DNA of 64,000 bases from Phlegmacium glaucopus (taxonomy: Eukaryota; Basidiomycota; Agaricomycetes; Agaricales; Cortinariaceae), in contig MU130357.1 in the NCBI GenBank assembly GCA_015039465.1, positions 407,721 through 471,720 of the forward strand, in the 5' to 3' direction. The notes beneath the pieces are model-generated. The model made no database searches, had not been told where the DNA came from, and saw only the letters and a program-made list of their open reading frames with translations. Within the stretch, counting starts at the first letter, position 1. Every line of letters starts with the position of its first letter. Shown here piece by piece: positions 34,268 to 45,970 of the stretch. A program made the position numbers and the translations under genes.

Positions 34268-36174
34268 ATGAACTTGAGCACTCCGACTCCTTTTGGTCTG
34301 AATGAACAACACATCTGGGGAGGAAATCATTACCAGGACAGCGTCTCCGATGGCAACGAGCGGCCTGCCTTTATCAATCCACACATACAATCACCTCAGG
34401 CACATCTCATAGCATCTGATTCAGATACATTATTTTTCCCTTCTACAAATGCACGTCCTTCGCTTCCCTTTGTACTTCCTGATATTCCTTATCACTTTAT
34501 TCCAAATTCAAATTACACATATAATCAAGTATCACCTTGCATTTCTCATATCCCCATCAATAGAGACCATTTGTCCGAGCCTCCATTCACACATTCTTTG
34601 CATAATGCCCCTTTTTCATCTCTTCATTCCTCATATAATAACCCTGGTTTTTCCTTTCCACCTAAACAATATAAACATCCACCAATCAATCCACCTCATT
34701 TTCAACCACCGTTACCAACATATCCCATTCCTTTATTCAATCCAATGTCCATTCAACTCCCATTGCATCCTTCACTTCCTTCATTGGGACCTTCATTTCA
34801 TCATCCAATAAACAATAACTTGTCCCTTCCACCTCAGTCTTCGGCTCCGGTACAATATGTCTATTGTCTTCCACCTCCTTCATCCTCTTCATCATCAGCT
34901 TCCCCTTCTAAACCATTACCTAGTGTTTCACATATTCCCCTTCTTACAAACAAGTTTGATTTTTTCACTTGGGATGATGCTGTGACATCGTTGCTGCGAG
35001 CAAATGGTTTGATAGGACATATACTGGATCCTTCATGACCAGATCATATACCTGTCCCTTTACCCATTCTGCCTGTATCTCCTACTCAGGCCAACTTGAT
35101 GACCCTTACTTGTTGGTGGGATGATGATAATGCTGCTCAGCATGTTCATCAGAAAAAAATAACCTTGGCCTGGCTGGCTCTGGCTGCCCTGGCCAGCCCT
35201 GGCCAGCCCTGAACATCTTTGGCTAGGTTTAAAAATCTGAAAAAAATGTAACAAATCACAGAAATATTTATAGTACCAAATTCCAAAAAAAGGTAAACAA
35301 TTACATAAGACAGATGCTGAGATATTCAAGATATTAAAACAATTAAAAATCTTGAATATCTCAGCATCTGTCTTATGTAATTGTTTACTTTTTTTTGGAA
35401 TTGGGTACTATAAATATTTCTGTGATTTGTTACATTTTTTTCAGATTTTTAAACCTAGCCAAAGATGTTCAGGGCTGGCCAGGGCAGCCAGAGCCAGCCA
35501 GGCCAAGGTTATTTTTTTCTGATGTTCTCACGTCACGGATTGGTTCCATACCTCGCGGATTACTTCCCTCCCCCAATCTCGTTGCAAGGACTGCACTTAC
35601 CATCTATCAAACACTTCTTCATTACTACAGCACCTGTAGCTTTGCTGACTGCACTGAGCTTCTTCACTAGCTCAGTAGTGCTACATGTATACCTGGTTGT
35701 GTTCAAGAATTTGTCTCTAAATGGCAAGCTGGGATCTCTCGGTTACAATCAGCAAAGTTTCCCTTCAGCATCAAACTCTGCATCAGTCAATTTGTGCACA
35801 GTTTACCTCATGTACCCACCTATAATACTCTGTGTGCCGATTTGCCTAATTGTATTGCTGCCGCCAGCGATCATTATTATGGTGCTTTCATTGTCATTAC
35901 CGAGAATGTCTTAGAGCTCGAGACCATCTTTCAATCTGTTCAGCACCCTCATTGTCCTGCTCGTACATTGCCTGCTTCTCAAGGGCAACCATTGTCACCA
36001 CAAAAGCCCAACTCAAATATTGTTGTACCTGCTGGTACTGAACGCTCTACGACTACTCCACAAATTTGTGGTAACTGTGGGAAACCAGGTCACTCTGTTC
36101 CTACCTGTTTCACACAGGTGGTGGGATGGAGGGACAACGCGGTGCCTACAAGAGGGATAAAGGAAAGTTTGTAG
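34268..36174 (+). pseudogene. Copia gag with zinc knuckle, interrupted
   Basis: Gag starts MNLSTPTPFGLNEQH and runs to a TGA at about 35,036 in FDFFTWDDAVTSLLRANG...LDPS. The same frame continues past the stop (PDHIPVPLPILPV) to 35,146, where a 378-bp fold-back element is inserted. The frame resumes at 35,527 (LTSRIGSIPRGLLPSPNLV). After further breaks it ends in a CCHC knuckle ICGNCGKPGHSVPTC (CX2CX4HX4C, 36,064-36,107). Gag packages the RNA in virus-like particles; here the stop, the insertion and the frame changes make it non-functional. Confidence 0.82.
35147..35524. mobile_element. Fold-back element, 378 bp, CATCAG ends, TSD tt
   Basis: An almost perfect palindrome with arms of about 180 bp around a short loop (35,329-35,344). 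It starts catcagaaaaaaataacctt and ends with the inverse. The first 60 bp of each arm are GGCCAGCCCTG / CTGGCTGGC words. Removing it with one copy of the dinucleotide tt (35,145-35,146 = 35,525-35,526) restores the gag frame exactly, which fixes the ends and the 2-bp duplication. Non-autonomous. Confidence 0.88.
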
Positions 36175-37760
36175 CCATGTTATTGGTGAATTTGGACGAC
36201 TCTTATAACTTGCCGGAGGATTTGACAACATCTGAACACGAATCTCGGTCATTGTCTCCACTTCCTGATACGCTTGATGATCATACATTCCTACCTTCTA
36301 TCAGCAATTTGTCTGTATCATTGGTTACTACTGCAAATGAAAATGTACACCGTGACCTCTACCCTATGCGTGATCATCCTAAGTCCCGCTGTTCCTTTGC
36401 AGCTGTTTCCCCAGCAGATATTGATCATGTCGCTTTCCTCTCTCTTTGGGAGCAATTTAACTCATGTCTTGATTCTGGATGTACAGATTATATCATCAGG
36501 GATCACACCCTTTTCCAAATGTATGACACGTCCGGTGCTGTTGAAATTGGTACGGCCAATTGTGGATCTCTCTCCACAATTGCATCTGGTGATGTATCTT
36601 TTCGTTAGTCTTCATGGCTGCCTACACACTCCAGAAGCACCGATTAATCTACTATCGGTTGGCGCCATGAATGAGAGAGGAATCATTATTACTTTTAATC
36701 CCAATGCACCAACCATACTTTCCTATCCTCCTGATGACCCTATCCTGCCTGGATTCTCTTTTTCAGCAACTGTTATATATTGTTTATCATTCCTTAATCT
36801 CGACTTTATTTGACATTCCAATCTTCCACAACTTCCTCCCTTTTTCTCCACCTTGACATTTCCCAAGGCTAAGCTTACATCAACGCTTTGGCACTGCTGC
36901 TTCGGGCATCTTGGCATGGAGGCTACCAAAGACGCATTAATGAAAGAATATGTGGAAGGTATTGAATTTGTTGGTCCTTTCCTTCACGAAAATTGCACTG
37001 CTTGTATCATCAGCAAAAGTCCACAACAGCCATATTCTCACAACAGACACCGTGCGTCTGGTGTTGGTGAACTTTTGCATATGGACTTATGCGGACCCTA
37101 TCCGACACAGACTCCTGACGGCAAACTTTACTTTTACACTGTCCTTGATGATTACTCCAATTTCGGTTTCACACACACTTATTGAAACTAAAAAGCGAAT
37201 TTTATCTTATTTTCTGTGGTATTGAGGCTCTACTTCTTCAGTCTTATGGGAAAAAGGTTATTACCATTCACATTGATGGCGCACTTGAACTGTCAAAAGG
37301 ATCCATGGGGAAGCACTGTGCTTCTAATGGAATTGTTGTCCAAAAGACCACGGCACATGCTCATTCACAAAATGGGAAAATCAAATGATCCCTCTGAACA
37401 ATAGAAGAAGGTGGTCAGATGCTCCTTGCGGATTCTGGTCTTCCTACCTCTTTCTGGGGGTGGGCTGTTCTCACTTCTCAATATCTTTGCAATTGACTAC
37501 CAACTTCTACTCTTACGACAAATATAACTCCTTTTGAGGTGATGACTGGAAAGAAACCCAACCTCTCTCATCTGCATGTCTGGGGGTGTCAGTGCTTTGT
37601 AGCTATTTCCCCTGAATTGCGAACAAAGGCAGGTCCTTGGCGTTATGAAGCTATTTTTGTTGGTTATGAAGAAGCCAGAATTGGATGGTCAGTACAGGAT
37701 TTAAAGGGTGTTATTCATTTCTCTCGGGATGTTATCTTTAACAAAGATATGATTGGCTGA
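36175..37760 (+). pseudogene. Copia protease and integrase, decayed
   Basis: The protease motif is LDSGCTDYIIRD (about 36,468-36,505). After a frame break near 36,605 the reading continues CLHTPEAPINLLSVGAMNER. The GAG-pre-integrase region LWHCCFGHLGMEATKDAL...CTACIISK (36,886-37,020) carries the HX4H...CX2C-like zinc ligands. The integrase core follows with HMDLCGPYPTQTPDG and TVLDDYSNFG, then breaks. The last part has FEVMTGKKPNLSHLHVWGC and a terminal FSRDVIFNKD. At least four frame breaks are visible. The domain order (PR-IN before RT) is that of Ty1/Copia. Confidence 0.82.
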
Positions 37761-37835
37761 CTTGGTATACCTTGTTCATTATCACCTCGACCTTTCCCTG
37801 ATCCATCTCCCTCTCCTCAACCTATCCACAACCAA

Positions 37836-39319
37836 GTGCAGACCTTAGCTGGGCGCAATTTTACTGAAGTACTCCGCTTGAAGAAATCTCAAGCAGAAGA
37901 ACATTTGAAACAGAGAATGGCGCAAACAGGGGATATTACTCAGAATGGGGGTGATGCTGATGTGGAATTGGGAAGAAATCATGATGGGGGTGCAGCTTTA
38001 TATGTCAATAACGATGTGGTCATTTCTGATGCAAACATTCCTGCAAATGAAGGTTTTGTGCCTATCGGAATGGGTGATCTCAACCCCAACAATGGTACTA
38101 TTATTGACTACATCTCTTTCCTCACATCTTCCAACTTCTCCCATCAAGTTGATACTGAGTCTTTGGATTTGATGGAGGCTGTAGCCCTGCATTCCATTAC
38201 TCATTTCCACCTCAACAAGATTCCATTGACTTACTCTGAAGCTACTACACATCCTGATGCTCCGGTATGGATCGCAGCAATGGCAAGGGAACATCAGAGT
38301 TTAGATGACATGGGAGCTTTTGTCGAAGAGGACTTGCCAAAGGGTGAATGCACCATAGGGCTGAAGTGGGTCTATGATCAGAAGACTGATGTCAATGGTT
38401 CACTCATAAAAGGGAAGGAGAAAGCACACTTGGTAGCCCAAGGATTTAATCAATGTCCTGGGCAATACGATGAGATGTATGCACCTATTGCTAAGATGGT
38501 GAGCATCCGCGTTCTTCTTGCTTGGGCAGCTGTCCACAACTTAGAAATTTTCCAATTCAACTGCAAAACGGCTTTTCTTCATGCCAAGCTGCGTCATCCC
38601 ATCTACGCTCGACCATTTCCCGGTTATACATCCTCTCATCTGGGAAAGGTTCTCCGTTTACTTGTTACCCTTTATGGACTTCAACAATCTGCCTACGAGT
38701 TCTACATCCTCTTTATGTCACTTCTTTGTGATTTGGGAATGGTCCAATGCGATGTTGATCATGGGGTTTTCTATGGCAAATGGTTATTGCCACCAGATCC
38801 TTCCATTGCAGCACCTACAGATGGAAAACCATTGGTTCTGTATGTTCCTATCCACGTCAACAATGGTCTCACGATTACCAATTCCCTGTCCTTATACCAA
38901 TGGTTTCTTATCACCCTATCCAAATGTCTATTGATAGTGGACTTGGGACCTTGTTCTAAATTTCTTAGTATCATCATTATCCAGGATCGCTTGAACCGTC
39001 ACCTATGGCTATCATCACATGTCTACGTCAACACATTGTTGGACGAATGGAATATGCTACTTTGCAAACCTGCCTTGACACTTTTTCCTTATAAAATCAC
39101 TGAAATGCTGCCAGCTCCGCCGAACTCACTCCCTGACATTACCAACAAAGAACTTATACCGAAATATCAACGACTCATTGGATGTCTGTTGTACCTTGCC
39201 ATCTCCACTCATCCTGATATTTCACACTATGCAATGTGGCTTGGCCAGTTCAACTCAAAACCCACTCATTTCCACTTCCTTGCTGCCAAGCACATATTAC
39301 GCTATTTGACCGGTACCAA
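37836..39319 (+). pseudogene. Copia reverse transcriptase with altered active site
   Basis: A long open frame with Copia RT landmarks: WIAAMAREHQSLDDMGAF, IGLKWVYDQKTDVNG, KAHLVAQGFNQCPGQYDEMY, then TLYGLQQSAYEF. The first catalytic motif reads FQFNCKTAFLHAKL, where the family has FQxDVKTAFL. The YVDD box reads HVNN (in VPIHVNNGLTIT). All three catalytic aspartates have therefore become asparagine. Enzymatic activity is not expected although the frame is open. It continues to ILRYLTGT, where the Plavaka-type element is inserted. Confidence 0.85.
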
Positions 39320-39735
39320 CATCAGGAAAACGGCAGATGCCTACATAGGCTACATAGACCTATGTAGGTCCAATGGCAGGTTAGGCAACCCCCTACTATA
39401 TAGGTAGCCACAGGCATTTCACCGACTATATAGGTCATGTTAGATATCATTATGCTTCCATAGGATTTGTCTGTTAGGCAAATTAGGCAGTATAGATATC
39501 CATAGGATCGTCTCTTAGGCAAGTTAGGATCAGTCTCTTAGGCAAATTCGGCAGTATAGATATCCATAGGATCGTCTGTTAGGCAAGTTAGGATCAGTCT
39601 CTTAGGCAAATTCGGCAGTATAGGTATCTGTATTTGTAATTAGGATGTAATTAGGACATGCAGCTGGGGTATAATTTCCGTATAAATATGAATCTAATTA
39701 AATAGCTGCAGTGTGATTAACGGTGCTGGTGATTA

Positions 39736-40018
39736 TTAGTACTGATTCTCGTCATCCGAAAGCACCAGACCCTCCCATTCCTGTTTCGCAGCTTCAATAT
39801 CGGCATCTGAAATGTTTGTGACTTGAGGGGCTCCTTCATCCGAAACTTTTGCATGTTTTCTATACAGAGAAACAAGTCAGCCAAATATTTATAATACCAT
39901 TAATACACATACCGAGCAGCCTTCAACATATGTCTGAGGAGACGAGGAATGATGTCGGCCTCTTGCGTTTTCTTCTCAAAATTCATGATGCGTTTGAGGT
40001 GGATATGGTATTTGGTCT
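39736..40018 (-). CDS. Plavaka-associated ORF, C-terminal exons
   Basis: Minus strand, stop at 39,736. The last exon, 39,736-39,859, ends EWEGLVLSDDENQY. The intron 39,860-39,912 (GTATGT...ATAG) is consensus. The preceding exon from 39,913 carries YHIHLKRIMNFEKKTQEADI. The rest lies in mirrored segment C. The plain complement of 44,393-44,928 reads KRALEDAVRSEQRLEEINGF then NGRTLVHRTQNAENEIPFVQ, and joins in frame once the mirror is undone. It appears to be a charged, helical accessory protein of the transposon. No known domain is recognised. Confidence 0.6.
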
Positions 40019-43000
40019 TGTCACCTCCGATGACGTAGCTTTAGACCGGCAGTCGCGTTTAACTACTTATTTGTTGTTGTTGAATCATACAAAAGAAAAA
40101 CAAAACCAAGGGAATGAATAAACCCGGGAGCACGATCAGAGGTTGGTTTTACTCTTTCTTCTCCACCGTTTTTTTGCCCGGGAACTTCTACGACAAGCAA
40201 GTCTCGTCGCTAATCTCCTTTAGTTACCAAAAGCGTTCTCCTTGGTTGGTCCATTACACGTAAACTGAATGGTAAAAAGGTAAAGACTGGAAAGATAAGC
40301 GTTGAGGGTCACCTACTGTTGTTGTTGAAACCCGGTCTTAGACTTCTACTGCTGCTGCTTGGTCAAAGATCATCACTATACCAAACAAAACAAAAACAAA
40401 TTGACTTCTTTATGATTACGGAAAGTCCGGAAAAGCTCACACTGGTAGGGAGGATAATAGTTCTGCTGACAAGCGTTACCGGCGTGGAACCAAGTGGCGT
40501 GAGTCTTACGTCTCTTGCTCTAGGGAAAACACGTCATGAGGGCTAGACATTCATTTCTAAGATATACACATAAACGGAAAAAACACTGGATAATAATATT
40601 AGTCGTGCGGCAAAGTCGAGGTCCCGGCGGTTTCTGGGAACAAGCTGCAAGGTAGTCATTGTTGAGTAGTGGTAGAATAGGAAGGTACCAGAGAGCGGTC
40701 GGACTCCCACTAGCCGTTGAAGAACCATGAGGTCAGGTTCATGCTATACCTGTTCCACTATCCTGTAAAGTGGACAGTTCAGGGGTTCAGCTTCTTCCTC
40801 AACTTTCATTCATGGAGGGCCAGAGGAAAATAATAATAATAATAAGTAAGTATGTTAAAAGCGTCACTCGCTGCTACTTCAGTTGGGGAGACGGTAGTGC
40901 ATGGGGTTCGTAGAACAGACAGCAAGGGACCTACGGGTGGGTCGGTAGCTTTGGAGGGTCGGACACCGATAAGTGTTTGCATTCCTATGGGACTGTTGAT
41001 GGAGACGACTATGCTGTTAACAGTGGTTTGCCTAGTTCCAGCTTCCGTCACCGAGAGCACCAGCGTAAGCGTGTCGTCTGAAACTACTCAACTGTGCTAG
41101 GTAGTAACTTCTTTGTTAGAGTTATATAGCACGCGTCTAACCACCACAACTTGGGAAGGGCCTTGCACGACTACTGGCGTTATGCCACTTCGTACGTACC
41201 CAACTTCAAACATGACCAGCGTTAGAAGCTCAGCTCGAACTTCTTCTATAAAAGTTCAACCATGCACTTATATCATTTATTTAGAAAGAAAGCACTATTT
41301 CTGAGGAAGAACGTCTAGTAATCAGCACGAAGGGTTCGGGCTCCGATGCGGTTTTGGTATAGATCTGGTATGAAGTAGAGACGAAAGTTATAGTTGTCGG
41401 TTCCGAGTTTCGCACGTTAAGCCCTACGGTGACTTGTTGAAAACCTCCTTCGTGCCAAATAAATGTTCCAGAAGATACTGGGTAAATGACAACATAGTGA
41501 CGATTGGTAGATACCTATCCTAAGACACAACTTCTGACCGTATAAGGCACGGGGTAACTAGGTTTGAGAATAGTTATTTTAGACCAAGTTCTTGTTTCTC
41601 CTGCTGCCCCAATAGGTGGGACTCAAAAGGCTCCTGTTGTACGAAGGCTACCGATGGTAACGTAAACATGTCTGACACCACTTAAAAAAAATAACGCTCA
41701 CTAGTTCACTAGTACCAATGGTAAAGATTAAAAGAAGTCTAGCTTTTGTTGGAGCTACTCACCCATTGACCCCTCGTATAACTACAGGGGAAGTGGCGAT
41801 GCCGAAAAAAAAAAAAAAAAAAAAAAAAAAAGCAACAGTCACAGGTTCGGTTCCAACGGTAGCCTATATTCTAGTTCGCGTCACTACATTAGTTCCATGT
41901 GAGATTTAGCCCGTTGGCGGAGAACGGAAGGGTTGGTGTGACAGTAAACCGCTTGTATGAGGAAAAACAACGAGCGAGCCATGCGAAGGAAGCGTATCAG
42001 TTACACATCAGCGAGACCTCTGAGTCACAACTTAGGTAGTCCACTCGGTGCCCTAACTTACCGGCTTTACATTACCAAGTAACGCACTTAAAATCCTTAT
42101 AACTTTACGAGTGCCTAAGGGAGTAAGTGCTTGTGTAGGAATAAAAGCACCTTCCAAAGTTCCCGAAAAACCTCTGCAAAGTCCCAGACACTCCACACAT
42201 GAACATCAACGCTTATTATCTACTTCAGTTACTGGCGTTGTCGACACGCTTCCTGACGCCCAACTTGACGGGGTTACTCTTCTGGCCGTTTTTAGGAAAC
42301 GTAAAGGAATACGAGCGCTGGGCAGGTAACGCTTTGTTTGCTCTATGGTAAAAACTTCACAGCCTCCGGACCCATAGGACCGTATGATGTTTTAGCACGC
42401 AGTTAAAGCAGAAGAGGACGATAAACTTCTGTGGTTAATTGTTCTACTAGAAACTTCTGAGGAAATACTTCGACTACCTCCTATAGCCCTCACTTTGTCC
42501 ATTTTTACAGCCATACACCCTCCAGGCGGGTCTTACCTAATATCTGCCGAGATTACGGAAGAAAACATTTCCGTGGTTGTGCAGCGGGTGAAAGAAACAC
42601 AACTTCTTAATGGAAGCATGCAAGAACAAGAGCAAAACCCTTAACTCGATTGAGAGGGGCGAGTAATCCATCTCGAGATGTGAGACCTGTTATCGAAAGG
42701 AACGTTGTCCGATGGTTTGTAACGAGTCCTTTTAGCCGTTGTATTCGTCGTTCTTACCCTTTGTAGGCCGCTTACATAGGTAGTCGCGTCCATTACAGTT
42801 GAGGTACGAAGGGTCGCTACTATTAACCCGACTCATTAGCTGCGTATGTTATCACTTTATCCGCTATAGCGACCTGGCTCGCCCAAAGTAGACACTTCAA
42901 CAGCTCAAAACGGTGTCCTTCTATCGGTTATTCATGTCATCGTACACGACAACCGAAGGCAGCATACCGGAAACGCTGTAAGGGCTAACAGTCCATCTGT

Positions 43001-44928
43001 CCGGTCCGCGAGAATAGTGGGGCTTTAACCCTATCAACCCAGAACAGTCTACTATCTTATTCCCCCGTGTGACAGCTTGGTTAACCATTAAAAAAGAAAC
43101 TATTCTATAGGTAATCGAGTTCAGGTTTAATGTCCTCCTGTTTAAGTGGACTCATAGGGTGGTGGTTAGACGTCAGGTGTAGAGTGGTTTGTATGCTAAT
43201 AATGGGAGGAATAGGCATTTTACCGCAAGGCCACACATAAAGTTCTTTAGGAAGTCTTAACCTAACGGGTAATTGAGGAAGTGCGTAAGGTGTCCTAGAG
43301 CGGCGGTCTCAAGGTTTGCAAGACCTCCGTACTCAAGAGGTAGGAGCAACTCAACCAAAGGCCCTCTACAGTGTTATAGTGTACAGGTAGGGTGGGGAAC
43401 GCAACCTTCAAGTAGCTAGAAAGGGTTCTTCGAAGCCAATGACAGTATCCATCCGACACAGGCAGAAACACAGATGTACCTAATTAACCTCTACAGTTAG
43501 TCTTCCTAGCTACTCTTAGTTGCTTTAAGAGTGTTACCCTTCGAAATTCTTTCGTAGACAAACGAAAACTGGTTGCAATACTTAGTCGGTGAGGCGTTCG
43601 GGGGTAAGGAGGAGCAAAAGTTTACCTGGGGTCGCTCTTGGAGGCGGGAGAAAGTCGACCAGTACCTCTCTGAGTTTTTAACCGAACCTTAGGGGGGTAC
43701 ATCGTGGGCGGGCTATGAGGAAACCCTTAAGAAGTTGTATCTCAAGGAGTAGTGACAGAAGTAGTAGCCCTCGTAGGAGTTGTCAGCGTACTACCCTCGC
43801 ACCAACACCAAGTTAAACACGACCACGTCCACCATCCAACTGAAGAAGTGGAAGTTCGTACCGAAGTCGTTAGACTTATAGAAGAAGATCTACTTATAGT
43901 CCGTTTAGTCCGACTTAACCTGAACCACCGCCGACACCTGGAGGCTATAACCCTAAAAGACCATACAGCAGGGTATATGATAAGCGTATAACTGGTTTGA
44001 GGAGTACTCTTCGGAAAGACGTTAGTCCTCATAACAGTTACACAGAAAAGTCTGGACCCTGGCATCCCGTGTTAAATGGCGTTTTTGGTGTCATTCCGTA
44101 CGACTTCTTGCATTCGTATAAAGAAAGGTCAAATTGGGGAGATGGCCAGAATCGGTGTCCACTAGGCTCGTGGTGGCACAAAGTTACCACGGTATACTTT
44201 GTAAATAACTTGCTTTAAAATCGTGACGGTGTATAAAGAGGATGAATTGTTAGGTCGTTTTATAGAGATGAATAAAGTTGAAGCGAAGAAAGTGAAAGAA
44301 AATAAGTGAGAGAAAATGGAGAGAAAATGGAGTCATCGACCTTTACGGGGGCTTTTTTTGGCATCGACGGGGGCGATGGTCGTTTTGAGGTGGTCACCTC
44401 CGATGACGTAGCTTTAGACCGGCAGTCGCGTTTAACTGCTTATTTGTTGTTGTTGAATCATACAAAAGAAAAACAAAACCAAGGGAATGAATAAACCCGG
44501 GAGTACGATCAGAGGTTGGTTTTACTCTTTCTTCTCCACCGTTTTTTTGTCCGGGAACTTCTACGACAAGCAAGTCTCGTCGCTAATCTCCTTTAGTTAC
44601 CAAAAGCGTTCTCCTTGGTTGGTCCATTACACGTAAACTGAATGGTAAAAAGGTAAAGACTGGAAAGATAAGCGTTGAGGGTCACCTACTGTTGCTGTTG
44701 AAACCCGGTCTTAGACTTCTACTGCTGCTGCTTGGTCAAAGATCATCACTATACCAAACAAAACAAAAACAAATTGACTTCTTTATGATTACGGAAAGTC
44801 CGGAAAAGCTCACACTGGTAGGGAGGATAATAGTTCTGCTGACAAGCGTTACCGGCGTGGAACCAAGTGGCGTGAGTCTTACGTCTCTTGCTCTAGGGAA
44901 AACACGTCATGAGGGCTAGACATTCATT
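40019..44928. other. Mirrored segment C: Plavaka transposase spelled backwards
   Basis: Read right to left without complementing, this stretch is coding. From about 44,000 down to 43,740 it gives IWDDIPENPNIGGPQPPPSP and then RSHHATVEDAPDDEDSDEEL. From 43,320 down to 43,263 it gives LELWRRDPVECVKELMGNP, a hallmark of Plavaka transposases. The plain complement left to right gives the accessory ORF. The first 527 bp (40,019-40,547) are a near-identical direct duplicate of 44,393-44,920. Dropping the left copy and reversing the rest in place connects both to the accessory exons on the left and to the transposase C-terminus on the right. All forward or reverse-complement ORFs in this interval are spurious. 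Confidence 0.87.
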
Positions 44929-45760
44929 ATCACGAAGACAACGAGGAGGAGACACTGGAAGACGCAATGCCCAGTGCATCCACCCATTCCATCTCTGTCA
45001 AGCCGGCCTTCCCACACACAGATGTCAATACTCTCTCCACCCGTTTCAAAGCTGCCAATTTCATTCCCACTCTTTCAACTTATATTCATCACCTTGTTCC
45101 TCCTCCTGCCCTTCCTGTTCTTCCCAATCTCATCGATCAATTTGACCTTTACACGCGGGTCACAATTCTTCAACCTCCAAACACAATGGGCGGATTTCCA
45201 AAGTCTGTGGATCGAGTTCGCGCAACACCTTCAGTTCCAGCCAAGGGGAGATTTAAGGCGGTACCCGCACATTTTGATACCGTACTCATACACGCAGGGG
45301 ATTCTAACAATAATCAACATACCAAAGGGACTTGCTTAGAAGGTGAGTAGTTGATTAATCTGCCCAGCATCACTCGTTAATCATTATATTTAATATGGTT
45401 GCCTCAGGACTTCGTGTTGCTCAGCTACGGGCAATTTTTTCACTTCCAGAGCACCTACAGCACCCTCATTTGCCCATCCAACTTGCATATATTGAATGGT
45501 TTACACCATTTCGCGCTCCACATGCCGATTCCGGCTTCTTTCCTCTTACTCGTGCTTCTCAAAACAATGGCCTTGTCGCTGAGATTATACCACTTGATCG
45601 CATTGTTTCCAGCTGTCATCTTATGCCTAGATATGGGACAAAGTATCATCCTGCCAAGTGGGACAGTGACACCGTGCTGGAGGAGTGCAATTCTTTCTTT
45701 TTGAACAAGTACATATCCATACAGACTTTCTTTGACCTTGAGCAGCATTTACATGTGTAG
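44929..45760 (+). CDS. Plavaka transposase, C-terminal part
   Basis: Two exons in normal orientation: 44,929-45,342 and 45,408-45,760, with the intron GTGAGT...CTCAG in phase 1. The protein runs HEDNEEETLEDAMPS ... LPNLIDQFDLYTRVTILQPP ... RVRATPSVPAKGRF ... AHFDTVLIHAG | LRVAQLRAIFSLP ... YIEWFTPF ... IVSSCHLMPRYG. It ends LEQHLHV. This FDLY-VTIL / VRATP / AHFD / LRVAQxRxIF / YIEWFTP / CHL-P series is the conserved C-terminal region of agaricomycete Plavaka-type proteins. The catalytic core is upstream, inside mirrored segment C. Confidence 0.75.
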
Positions 45761-45970
45761 ATAGCTGCATGTATAATAGATTAATCATACAAGATTTATA
45801 ACATTCTCGATGATCATAATACTTTTTTTGTTAATGAGTATAGGATAACATGTTAAATTGTTAATCCATTATGTTTTCTTGTCAAGTCGTCGTAGTTCAT
45901 ATCAGGACTTTGCAGGGTTCACCATGAAATAATTTTTAAATGAAATGTATTGTTTGCTACGCTACTAGTA

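Noticed and set aside
43742..44065. Overlapping open frames of 79-107 codons on both strands
   Set aside because: They are spurious frames over backwards Plavaka N-terminal coding sequence.
40020..44918. 527-bp direct repeats flanking 3.8 kb, resembling LTRs
   Set aside because: Both copies lie in mirrored sequence; no TG...CA ends, PBS or PPT. In its correct orientation one copy is simply part of the accessory gene, and the other is a redundant duplicate at the edge of the misplaced insert.
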